A DNA stretch of 14,881 nucleotides from Salinibacterium sp. (GTDB lineage: Bacteria; Actinomycetota; Actinomycetes; Actinomycetales; Microbacteriaceae), in assembly GCA_025352485.1 (NCBI GenBank), contig JANXTJ010000031.1:1-14881 (forward strand), in the 5' to 3' direction. Below the pieces are notes generated by a model. The model searched no databases. It was not told the origin of the DNA and worked only from the letters and a program-made list of their open reading frames with translations. The position numbers and the translations under genes are program-made. This document shows positions 7,273-13,944 of this stretch, one piece after another; positions within the stretch are counted from its first letter, which is position 1, and every line of letters starts with the position of its first letter.

Positions 7273-7761
7273 ATGGGCGGCCCGTGCTTGAGTGTGGCGA
7301 TGGTGCTTGAGCATCGCGATAGTGGTGCCCCCGAGACGTCCTCGACGGGGGCGCAACGACAACTGACCCAGCGCAGCAGCCCCGAAATGTGGGGGCGTCT
7401 GGTCTCAGAGGCAATGAGCCTGCCCGGTGTCGTGGAAGGACACAGCGCGGTGTCCCCGGCCAGCTCTCGCGCCCTGTTCCTCTCGGAGATTCGGGATGTC
7501 GCGACCCCCGAGACCTCGCTGGCCTCCTCCATCGACCGGCTGGAAGCCGCTCACATCCACGCGGTCGACGATACGAGCCTGCACCTCTGTTTGCCGCGCC
7601 AGCGCGCCGCCGAAGCGATTGGCACGGGGTGGGCGATCCCCCACCAATACGGCGATTTCGGAACGGAGCTTCTGATCTTTGGCCCACGCGATGGTCGCGA
7701 GCTCGGGGTTATCCTCGCGCTTATTCAGGAGTCACTGGACTTCGCCCGCGCCAAGAACTGA
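7273..7761 (+). CDS. Luciferase-family (DUF5519-like) protein
   Basis: Protein of up to 162 residues resembling the small 'luciferase domain' / DUF5519 family. The matching part is the second half: SRALFLSE, LEAAHIHAVDDTSLHLCLPRQRAAEAIGTGWAIPHQYG, and a final LLIFGPRDGRELGVILALIQESLDFAR helix, equivalent to the family's HxHxxxDGSLHxxLP and YGPRD segments. No light-producing chemistry is implied; the function is unknown. The start is uncertain. ATG 7273 follows a GAGG (7266-7269) with a very short spacer, while ATG 7300, 7387 or 7414 would also give the conserved part. It lies 14 bases after the YccA gene and converges on guaA with a nine-base gap and no obvious terminator. Confidence 0.68.
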   Translation: MGGPCLSVAMVLEHRDSGAPETSSTGAQRQLTQRSSPEMWGRLVSEAMSLPGVVEGHSAVSPASSRALFLSEIRDVATPETSLASSIDRLEAAHIHAVDDTSLHLCLPRQRAAEAIGTGWAIPHQYGDFGTELLIFGPRDGRELGVILALIQESLDFARAKN

Positions 7762-7770
7762 CCGAATGCG

Positions 7771-9348
7771 TCACTCCCACTCGATGGTGCCAGGCGGCTT
7801 CGACGTGACGTCGAGAACAACACGGTTGACACCGGGAACCTCATTGGTGATGCGATTGCTGATCTTCGCGAGCACCTCGTAGGGCAGCCGGCTCCAGTCG
7901 GCGGTCATCGCGTCTTCGGATGACACCGGTCGCAACACAATCGGGTGGCCGTAGGTGCGACCGTCGCCCTGCACCCCCACCGAGCGCACATCAGCCAGCA
8001 ACACGACCGGGCATTGCCAGATCTCGTTGTCCAGACCGGCCGCCGTCAGCTCGAAGCGGGCGATCGCGTCGGCAGCCCGCAGCAATTCGAGGCGCTCACG
8101 GGTGACCTCACCCACGATCCGAATGCCGAGGCCGGGGCCGGGGAACGGCTGCCTGCCGACGATCACCTCAGGCAGGCCCAGCTCGCGGCCGATCGCGCGC
8201 ACCTCATCCTTGAAGAGCGTGCGCAGCGGCTCCACCAGCGCAAACTGCAGGTCCTCGGGAAGCCCACCGACGTTGTGGTGACTCTTGATATTCGCGGTTC
8301 CGGTTCCGCCGCCAGACTCCACGACATCCGGATACAGCGTGCCCTGCACCAGAAACTGGATCGGCTGCCCATCGGAGGCGGCCTCGGCGACGAGGTCAGC
8401 GGCCGCCGCCTCGAAGCTGCGGATGAACTCGCGGCCGATGATCTTGCGCTTGGTTTCAGGATCGGTGACACCGGCCAGCGCATCCAGAAACTGGTCGACG
8501 GCATCGACGGTGACCAGGCGCACGCCCGTGGAGGCCACGTAGTCTTCTTCGACCTGACGGCGCTCATCCTGTCGGAGCAGCCCGTGGTCGACGAAAATAC
8601 AGGTGAGCTGGTCGCCAACCGCCCGGTGCACGATGGCGGCCGCAACGGCAGAGTCGACCCCTCCGGAGAGCCCGCAAATGACCTGTGCGGTGCCGACCTG
8701 AGCGCGGATCCGGGCGACCTGCTCGGCAATGACGCTGCCGCTATTCCAGTCGGCGGCGATACCGGCGGCTGTGTGCAAAAAGTTTTCGAGCACGCGCTGC
8801 CCAAAGGCGGAGTGCTTGACCTCTGGGTGCCACTGCACGCCGTAGAGCCTGCGCTCGTCCGAGGCGAATGCCGCGACCGGGGTTGACCCGCTAGAGGCCA
8901 GCACCGTAAACCCTGCGGGTGCCTTCGACACCGAGTCGCCGTGGCTCATCCACACGGTCTGCGTCTCGGGCTGGCCGGCCAGCAAAGAGCCACCATCACC
9001 GGTGACGATCATGTCGGTGGCGCCATATTCGCGCAGGCCGGTGTTCGCCACCTCGCCGCCGAGCTGAACGGCCATCACCTGAAAGCCGTAGCAAATGCCG
9101 AGCACCGGGATGCCGAGCTCGAGGATCGCGGGGTCGAGCGTCGGGGACCCTTCCTCGTACACGCTCGACGGCCCGCCGCTGAGAACGATGCCGGCGGGAT
9201 TCCTCGCCGCAACCTCTGCGGCCGTAATCGTATGCGGCACGATTTCGCTGTACACGCTCGCCTCCCGCACGCGGCGCGCGATCAACTGCGCATACTGCGC
9301 ACCGAAGTCGATGACCAGAACGGGATGGGCTTCGGTGGTGGTGCTCAC
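7771..9348 (-). CDS. guaA: GMP synthase (glutamine-hydrolysing)
   Basis: GMP synthase, 525 residues, full length. It converts XMP, ATP and glutamine to GMP, the last step of guanine nucleotide synthesis, in the cytoplasm. The N-terminal class I amidotransferase has DFGAQYAQLIARRVRE (14-29), nucleophile Cys86 in GICYGFQ, and His174/Glu176 in QWHPEVKHS. The ATP-pyrophosphatase domain has the PP-loop SGGVDSA (228-234). The dimerisation/XMP-binding part shows RQPFPGPGLGIRI (399-411) and ends in the classic KPPGTIEWE. The GTG start at 9348 shares its GTGA with the stop of the DUF3817 gene, so guaA is probably translationally coupled and read from the DUF3817 promoter. No guanine riboswitch-like leader exists in the four-base overlap. 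Confidence 0.98.
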   Translation of the reverse strand: MSTTTEAHPVLVIDFGAQYAQLIARRVREASVYSEIVPHTITAAEVAARNPAGIVLSGGPSSVYEEGSPTLDPAILELGIPVLGICYGFQVMAVQLGGEVANTGLREYGATDMIVTGDGGSLLAGQPETQTVWMSHGDSVSKAPAGFTVLASSGSTPVAAFASDERRLYGVQWHPEVKHSAFGQRVLENFLHTAAGIAADWNSGSVIAEQVARIRAQVGTAQVICGLSGGVDSAVAAAIVHRAVGDQLTCIFVDHGLLRQDERRQVEEDYVASTGVRLVTVDAVDQFLDALAGVTDPETKRKIIGREFIRSFEAAAADLVAEAASDGQPIQFLVQGTLYPDVVESGGGTGTANIKSHHNVGGLPEDLQFALVEPLRTLFKDEVRAIGRELGLPEVIVGRQPFPGPGLGIRIVGEVTRERLELLRAADAIARFELTAAGLDNEIWQCPVVLLADVRSVGVQGDGRTYGHPIVLRPVSSEDAMTADWSRLPYEVLAKISNRITNEVPGVNRVVLDVTSKPPGTIEWE

Positions 9349-9770
9349 GCGGGTATTTTCTCCGATTCGAGGGGGGCAATGGCCGCATAGACCTCGCGCG
9401 GAACGCGACGCTCCAGGAAGAACGACAGCAGCGGCACGATGCCGCCGAGGGCAATAAACAAGAACTTGCCGAACGACCAGCGGATGTAGCGCCAGAGCAG
9501 GAAGTCGCAGGCCAGATAGAGCACGTAGAGCCAGCCGTGCACGATCAGGATCGTGGTCGAAAAGTTGATACCGACGATCAACTCACGCGGAGTGAGCGTG
9601 AATAACCCGAACGGCCCGCCCAGCTCGATGTCGACCCCGAACCCGTAGCGCAACACCATCATGAGAATCAGGAGCAACAGAAACGTGCCCGTGATGATCG
9701 AAGAGACCTTATAAACCGAGACGACCCTGCGGATCTTGGAAACGTCATCAAGCCGGGGTCCTAGAGGCAT
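9345..9770 (-). CDS. DUF3817 membrane protein
   Basis: DUF3817 family protein of 141 residues, a small actinobacterial membrane protein of unknown function often found next to guaA. Hydrophobic helices are at about 24-41 (ITGTFLLLLILMMVLRYGFG), 64-93 (VGINFSTTILIVHGWLYVLYLACDFLLW) and 103-119. VHGWLYVLYLACDFLLWRYIRWSFGK, with the H-G-x-LY pattern and the following basic loop, is the family core. A charged C-terminus (RRVPREVYAAIAPLESEK) follows. ATG 9770 is supported by a leaderless-type -10 six bases upstream; the surf1 stop codon lies within those same bases. The stop overlaps the GTG of guaA. Constant pairing with guaA suggests a role tied to purine supply, but that is inference. Confidence 0.88.
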   Translation of the reverse strand: MPLGPRLDDVSKIRRVVSVYKVSSIITGTFLLLLILMMVLRYGFGVDIELGGPFGLFTLTPRELIVGINFSTTILIVHGWLYVLYLACDFLLWRYIRWSFGKFLFIALGGIVPLLSFFLERRVPREVYAAIAPLESEKIPA

Positions 9771-9774
9771 GTCG

Positions 9775-10560
9775 CTATTCTACGTTCGGCTCCACGGCCT
9801 CGGATTCCGGCATGCTCTCGGCCTCCCAGGTGTCTTTCACCAGGCGGTACCAGAGAAAAATCGCGAAGCCGGCGAAGAGCACCCACTCGATCGCATAAAA
9901 CACGTTCAGCAGGTTAAGACTGACCTCGGTCGACGGTGCGGGCGAGTCGATCGGCTCGAGCCCTGCGGTCTTCTCGTGCGAGATCAGGTAGCCACCGTAG
10001 ACGCCACGGGAATCGGTCGACCACTCGTTGATCAGTGCAGCGACCGACAGCACGCTGCGCTGTCCGTGCTCGAAATCCGTCCCCTGTGGTGACTCGCTCG
10101 GCAGGTAGCGACCCGTGATCGACGGCGCGGGCGGGTGCTGCTGCAGCGTTGCGATGGCGGATGCCGCGGCATCCGCACTGGCGACCCAGCCGAGGGCTAC
10201 CGCGAGGCTCGCGCCGTCGGGTAAAACCGCATGCCCGACGACCCAGTATCCGGGTGCCGCAAGGTTGATCCGGTCGGACAGCACCTGGTAGTCGGCGCCC
10301 ACGAACTGCGCGGACACACTGACCAACTGCCCAGTGGCTACCGAAAGCACCGGCGACTGGGGCTTTGCCACCGACTCGAGTGCGAGCACTTTCTCGGTCT
10401 GCTGGTTCGGCGCGATTGCGCTCTCGAAGCTGCGCTGGATCTGCCACTGGCCGAGGGCTGCGAATCCGGCGGCCACCGCGAGCGCGAGAAATAGCGCCGC
10501 GATCCAGCGCGGCCGGCGCGCGATGACCCAGAGGCTGGGGCTCGCCGTGTTCGGACTCAT
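9775..10560 (-). CDS. SURF1 family cytochrome oxidase assembly protein
   Basis: SURF1-type protein of 261 residues that helps assemble heme-copper cytochrome c oxidase in the membrane. Two terminal membrane helices enclose an extracytoplasmic domain: helix one at about 19-36, followed by the family LGQWQIQR motif (36-43), and helix two at about 222-240 in NLLNVFYAIEWVLFAGFAIFLWYRL. The middle has GYWVVGHAVLPDG, LGWV (123-126, the counterpart of RGWV in relatives), and INEWSTDSRGVYGGYLISHE. ATG 10560 is chosen; a longer open frame to 10932 is only the shadow of the antiporter gene. The gene lies 10 bases after the antiporter stop with a weak GAGAG ribosome site. A 20-base palindrome sits in the variable Ala-rich stretch near residues 128-135. 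Confidence 0.92.
   Translation of the reverse strand: MSPNTASPSLWVIARRPRWIAALFLALAVAAGFAALGQWQIQRSFESAIAPNQQTEKVLALESVAKPQSPVLSVATGQLVSVSAQFVGADYQVLSDRINLAAPGYWVVGHAVLPDGASLAVALGWVASADAAASAIATLQQHPPAPSITGRYLPSESPQGTDFEHGQRSVLSVAALINEWSTDSRGVYGGYLISHEKTAGLEPIDSPAPSTEVSLNLLNVFYAIEWVLFAGFAIFLWYRLVKDTWEAESMPESEAVEPNVE
9777..9782 (-). promoter_or_regulatory. Leaderless-type -10 of DUF3817-guaA, inside the surf1 3' end
   Basis: The minus strand reads TAGAAT, AGCGAC, then the ATG at 9770. The hexamer uses the last coding bases and stop codon of surf1, so GMP synthase has a promoter separate from the antiporter-surf1 unit. No clear -35 is seen. Confidence 0.6.
10157..10176. repeat. Perfect 20-base palindrome within surf1
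   Basis: GCGGATGCCG (10157-10166) is followed directly by its exact reverse complement (10167-10176), with no spacer. It encodes the Ala/Asp/Ser stretch around residues 128-135 of SURF1. It does not extend further on either side. Its role is unknown. Confidence 0.9.
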
Positions 10561-10570
10561 CGGGCGTCTC

Positions 10571-11986
10571 TCAATATTCCGGGTCTCTCTTGCGATCGAA
10601 GATCTGGTCTGACTGCTGCGCCGCCTGTTCGGCGACGGGATCGTGCGGCAAGGTCTGATCGTAGGGCCGAGTATCACGGCGGTCGCGGGTCGCGGCGGGC
10701 CCGAGCAACCCCTTGTCGTCATCGTGATCGGTGCCTCCGGGCGCCTCGCCCGCGGTGGCGGCTTCGAGCAGTGCGATGCCCTCCGCCCGCATCCGGTCAC
10801 GCTCCACCGGCGCGGCCTTCTTCCGCTGCCGGAAGAGGAATCGGCCAAGCGCTTCAGAGTTGACCGCGAGGATGGGGCCAATAACGGCCATGCAGAGCAC
10901 GTAGAGGCCCGCGAACGGGGTGAGCCGGGCATCCAGCCCCGCCCCGACGGCGAGGGTCGCCAGGATCAGCGCGAACTCACCGCGGTTCTGCAGCATCGCG
11001 CTGGCATTGATACCCTCCGCTGGCGTGAGCTTGTTCTGCCAGGCGATGAGCTGCCCACCGAGCGTGTTGACGACGAGGGTCATGACGACAGCGACAGCCA
11101 CCGGGAAGAGCACACCACCGAAGGTCGACACATCCAGCGCCAACCCGAAGTTGAGAAAAAAGAAGGCGCCAAAGACGTCACGCAGGGGCAGCGAAAACTG
11201 CTCGATCCGGCCGCGGAATCGGGTAGCGCCGAGCACAAGGCCGATGAGGAACGCCCCAATGGCGTCTGACACCCCGAGCAATTCACCGAGGCCACCAAAG
11301 GCCACGGCCAGGCCGAAAAACAGAATGGTGAAAAGCTCATCGTCTTTTGTTTGCACGAGGCGCGAGACAACCCGCCCGCCCCAGCGCGCGATGGCGAACA
11401 TTACGATGAGGAAGGTGAACGAGATCGCCAACTGCGCCACGATCGCCCACGGGTCGGTTTTCCCACCCAGAATCACGGAGACGATGGCGAGGTACATCGC
11501 GATAAAGACGTCCTCGAGCACCATGATGCCGAGGATCGCCGGAGTTTCGCGGTTTGCTAGCCGGCGTAACTCGATGAGCAATTTGGTGACGATAGCGCTC
11601 GACGATGTGGCCGTCATCCCCGCAATGATGAGCGCCTCGCGGGTGCCCCAGCCGATCCACATGCCGAGCGCGAAGCCGACGCCGATATTGATGAGGATGC
11701 GGGTGCCGCCGGAGACGAGGAGCGCCCCGATATTGCCGTAAAACTCGTCCTGGTCGAACTCTAAGCCCAGGCTGAAGAGCAGCAGGATCAGACCGAAGAC
11801 GGCGACGAGCTCAACGTCTGCCGACTGGAAATTAAGGGGAAAGAAGTGCGAGTGCGGGCTGGCGATGAGCCCCACCAGCATGTAGATCGGAATAGCCGGC
11901 AGGCCGATGAGCTTGCCGGCCCTGCCCAACACATACGCGATGACGAAGAGGACGCCTAAGACAACCAGGTCTTCACCGACGTGCAC
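10571..11986 (-). CDS. K+/H+ antiporter, CPA2 family (KhtU-like)
   Basis: Cation:proton antiporter of 471 residues. The membrane part (1 to about 383) carries typical CPA2 features: LPAIPIYMLVGLI (29-41), LFSLGLEFD (70-78), TATSSSAIVTKLL (125-137), IMVLEDVFIA (154-163, with the conserved acidic Asp159) and NRGEFALILA (334-343). There is no C-terminal RCK domain. Instead an 88-residue charged, probably disordered tail (384-471) follows. The missing regulatory domain is supplied by the preceding KhtT-like gene, one base upstream, which matches the B. subtilis KhtT-KhtU two-gene antiporter used to expel K+ at high pH. The GTG start at 11986 is inferred from this spacing. Substrate K+ is by analogy; Na+ cannot be excluded. 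Confidence 0.9.
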   Translation of the reverse strand: MHVGEDLVVLGVLFVIAYVLGRAGKLIGLPAIPIYMLVGLIASPHSHFFPLNFQSADVELVAVFGLILLLFSLGLEFDQDEFYGNIGALLVSGGTRILINIGVGFALGMWIGWGTREALIIAGMTATSSSAIVTKLLIELRRLANRETPAILGIMVLEDVFIAMYLAIVSVILGGKTDPWAIVAQLAISFTFLIVMFAIARWGGRVVSRLVQTKDDELFTILFFGLAVAFGGLGELLGVSDAIGAFLIGLVLGATRFRGRIEQFSLPLRDVFGAFFFLNFGLALDVSTFGGVLFPVAVAVVMTLVVNTLGGQLIAWQNKLTPAEGINASAMLQNRGEFALILATLAVGAGLDARLTPFAGLYVLCMAVIGPILAVNSEALGRFLFRQRKKAAPVERDRMRAEGIALLEAATAGEAPGGTDHDDDKGLLGPAATRDRRDTRPYDQTLPHDPVAEQAAQQSDQIFDRKRDPEY

Positions 11987-11987
11987 G

Positions 11988-12518
11988 CTACCCCCCGGAA
12001 GTGGTGTCGGCCGGCGTCTTGGCCTTCATTTCGCCGGTGCGGTAGAAGGCGAATGCCCTGGCGACTTTCTCCGGCGTTCCCGCCACCACGAGGGTGTCCC
12101 CGGGGAAGACCGTGAAATCGTCGGCGGGGGCTGGATTTGCAGACTCGCCCCGCACCACGGCGACAACGGTGAGTCCCACGACGCCGCGGCTGGCGAGATT
12201 TCCGAGCTTCTGGCCGGCGATGTGGTCGTCGTAGTCAACCGAGAACCAGTCGATGGCGAGCCCGGGGATTTCGTCGAGCCGGGACAGCGATTCGGTGATG
12301 CGGGTGCCGCCCAGCAACTCGGCGAGAGTGTGCGCCTCGTCTTCGTCCAGTCGCAGCGATACCTTGCTGGCATCAGACCCGCCATCGGAGTCTGAAAAAG
12401 AAATGAGGTCGCTCTGGCCCGACCGGTGGGTGATGACGCCGACTTTGCCGCCGTCGTCGGTGACGAATGTATGCAGCACGCCGACCCCGGGGAGCTTCAC
12501 GCGCCTGACATCGACCAT
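11988..12518 (-). CDS. Cation:proton antiporter regulatory subunit, KhtT-like (RCK_C)
   Basis: Cytoplasmic regulatory protein of 176 residues. The N-terminal half (1 to about 55; MVDVRRVKLPGVGVLHTFVTDDG and VGVITHRSGQSDLISF) is the KhtT N-terminal domain. About 85-160 is an RCK_C (TrkA-C) domain: IDWFSVDYDDHIAGQKLGNL, GVVGLTVVAVVRGE and FPGDTLVVAGTPEKVARAFAF. In Bacillus subtilis the homologous KhtT gates KhtU and its RCK_C domain binds c-di-AMP; whether that holds here is not shown by the sequence. It is the first gene of a tight unit with the antiporter and SURF1. The ATG start is supported by a leaderless-type -10 six bases upstream. Confidence 0.92.
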   Translation of the reverse strand: MVDVRRVKLPGVGVLHTFVTDDGGKVGVITHRSGQSDLISFSDSDGGSDASKVSLRLDEDEAHTLAELLGGTRITESLSRLDEIPGLAIDWFSVDYDDHIAGQKLGNLASRGVVGLTVVAVVRGESANPAPADDFTVFPGDTLVVAGTPEKVARAFAFYRTGEMKAKTPADTTSGG

Positions 12519-12524
12519 GCCTCT

Positions 12525-12530
12525 AGTCTA
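12525..12530 (-). promoter_or_regulatory. Leaderless-type -10 of the khtT-khtU-surf1 unit
   Basis: The minus strand reads TAGACT, AGAGGC, then ATG at 12518. The six-base gap contains AGAGG, but it is too close to the ATG to act as a normal ribosome site. No -35 consensus is seen 16-18 bases upstream. Confidence 0.6.
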
Positions 12531-12546
12531 CGGCCGGGCCACTGAC

Positions 12547-12562
12547 GCACCATTCGAGGTGC
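12547..12562 (-). terminator. Weak hairpin after guaB3
   Basis: GCACC and GGTGC arms flank a six-base loop, starting four bases after the GuaB3 stop and just before the khtT promoter. The stem is only five base pairs with no U-run, so it could be incidental. Confidence 0.22.
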
Positions 12563-12566
12563 TCGA

Positions 12567-13688
12567 TCAGCCCGCGCGGTAGGGGGCGACGACGACTTCT
12601 ACCCGTTGAAACTCCTTGAGATCCGAGTACCCGGTTGTGGCCATCGAGCGGCGCAACGCTCCAATCAGGTTGACCCGGCCGTCGGCGACCGTCGACGGCC
12701 CGTAAAGAATCTGTTCGAGGGGCGCCAGCGTGCCGACCTCGACCCGGTTGCCGCGCGGCAACTCGGCATGGTGCGCCTCGGCTCCCCAGTGCCAGCCGCC
12801 GCCGGGAGCCTCGTTCGCTCGCGCGAGGGTGCTGCCAAGCATGACGGCATCGGCGCCGACCGAAATCGCCTTGACGATGTCGCCGCTGGTGCCGAGGCCA
12901 CCGTCGGCGATGACGTGCACATAGCGGCCGCCCGACTCGTCCATGTAGTCACGCCGAGCCCCGGCAACATCCGCAACTGCGGTAGCCATCGGAGCATGGA
13001 TGCCGAGGCTGGCCCTGGTGGTCGAGGCCGCGCCGCCGCCGAAACCGACGAGCACCCCCGCAGCCCCCGTGCGCATGAGGTGCAGTGCCGCCGTGTAGGT
13101 GGCAGCCCCGCCGACGATCACAGGGACGTCGAGCTCATAGATGAACTTCTTGAGGTTCAGCGGCTCGACGCTCTTAGAGACATGCTCTGCGCTGACTGTC
13201 GTGCCGCGAATCACGAACATGTCGACCCCGGCGTCGACAACGGTTTTGTAGAGCTCTTGGGTGCGCTGGGGGCTCAGTGCGCCGGCTACGGCAACGCCGG
13301 CCGCACGAATTTCTGCCAGGCGCGCGGTCACCAGCTCCGGCTTAACCGGCTCCGAGTAGATCTCCTGCATGCGCTTGGTGGCATTACCGGGTGTCAACTC
13401 CCGAATCTCTGCGAGCAGCGGCTCCGGGTCGTCGTACCGCGTCCAGACCCCCTCGAGGTCGAGCACACCTAGGCCGCCGAGCTTGCCGATCGCGATGGCC
13501 GTCGTCGGCGACACCACCGAATCCATCGGGGCTGCCAACACCGGGATGCTGAACGTATACGCGTCGATCGTCCAGCTGACCGAAACATCCTTCGGGTCAC
13601 GAGTGCGGCGGGATGGCACGATCGCTATGTCGTCGAACGCGTAGACGCGGCGGGCTCGCTTAGCGCGGCCGATCTCGATATCACCCAC
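12567..13688 (-). CDS. guaB3: GuaB3 family IMP dehydrogenase-related protein
   Basis: TIM-barrel protein of 373 residues of the GuaB3 branch of the IMP dehydrogenase/GMP reductase family. It lacks the CBS pair found in true IMPDH. Landmarks are the start MGDIEIGRAKRARRVYAFDDIAIVPSRRT, PVLAAPMDSVVSP (49-61), the phosphate/NAD region VIVGGAATYTAALHLMRTGAAGVLVGFGGG (190-219), the flap-loop region ASTTRASLGI (221-230), and the IMP-site run HVIADGGLGTSGDIVKAISVGADAVMLGS (258-286). It ends with LIGALRRSMATTGYSDLKEFQRVEV. In canonical IMPDH the loop reads SxCTTR with catalytic Cys; here Ser222 takes that place (codon 13023-13025). This absence is usual in actinobacterial GuaB3 as I recall, so its catalytic role is doubtful. 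The GTG start at 13688 is fixed by the -10 six bases upstream. Confidence 0.93.
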   Translation of the reverse strand: MGDIEIGRAKRARRVYAFDDIAIVPSRRTRDPKDVSVSWTIDAYTFSIPVLAAPMDSVVSPTTAIAIGKLGGLGVLDLEGVWTRYDDPEPLLAEIRELTPGNATKRMQEIYSEPVKPELVTARLAEIRAAGVAVAGALSPQRTQELYKTVVDAGVDMFVIRGTTVSAEHVSKSVEPLNLKKFIYELDVPVIVGGAATYTAALHLMRTGAAGVLVGFGGGAASTTRASLGIHAPMATAVADVAGARRDYMDESGGRYVHVIADGGLGTSGDIVKAISVGADAVMLGSTLARANEAPGGGWHWGAEAHHAELPRGNRVEVGTLAPLEQILYGPSTVADGRVNLIGALRRSMATTGYSDLKEFQRVEVVVAPYRAG

Positions 13689-13694
13689 GGAGGA

Positions 13695-13700
13695 AGCCTA
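13695..13700 (-). promoter_or_regulatory. Leaderless-type -10 of guaB3
   Basis: The minus strand reads TAGGCT, TCCTCC, then GTG at 13688. TCCTCC is the anti-Shine-Dalgarno sequence rather than a Shine-Dalgarno, so ribosome-site-led initiation is unlikely. No clear -35 is seen. Confidence 0.55.
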
Positions 13701-13862
13701 CCCGGGCGCGTAATCAGCTTGCTCGAGAACGCGCGAGATGGGCATGCTGGGCACCCGGCTAAGGTGGGCGCGGATTCGGTGGACATTGTGCGTCGACGCG
13801 GCCACCCGCGCCTGCTCCCCGAAGTGCTGGCGGAAGCCGCGCACCTAGCCGCCGCGCGCTAA
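13701..13862 (+). pseudogene. Remnant-like coding stretch, origin not recognised
   Basis: This 256-base gap between guaB3 and the last gene (13689-13944) holds no intact gene. One frame is open from 13701 to a TAA at 13860-13862 and its last part, from GTG 13764, reads VGADSVDIVRRRGHPRLLPEV, then LAEAAHLAAAR. Codons there are mostly G/C-ending and the peptide looks like the C-terminal helix of a real protein. I cannot name a family. It has no ribosome site and is probably a gene tail left after deletion, or chance coding bias. Confidence 0.3.
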
Positions 13863-13898
13863 GTCACGGCCCGTGGAGGGAACTTGCGCTTCCTTGCG

Positions 13899-13932
13899 GG
13901 AGTTGCTGACCGTCGGCGGGAGCAATTACTCC
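13899..13932 (-). terminator. Bulged hairpin downstream of the AbiEi-like gene
   Basis: GGAGT plus TGCT (13899-13907) can pair with AGCA and ACTCC (13921-13932), nine base pairs with a three-base ATT bulge and a 13-base loop. It lies 12 bases after the stop of the gene at 13945 on the minus strand, so a terminator role is plausible. There is no U-run. Confidence 0.3.
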
Positions 13933-13944
13933 ATCCGTGGGTAT

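Noticed and set aside
7762..7770. Terminator between the DUF5519-like gene and guaA
   Set aside because: The gap is nine bases and no stem with adequate pairing spans it; termination must be elsewhere or Rho-dependent.
7945..8886. Plus-strand open frame of 313 residues opposite guaA
   Set aside because: It is the reverse of a clear, complete GMP synthase; no plus-strand domain evidence.
10561..10932. N-terminal extension of SURF1
   Set aside because: It overlaps the antiporter coding sequence and is unlike SURF1; the ATG at 10560 gives a normal SURF1 start before helix one.
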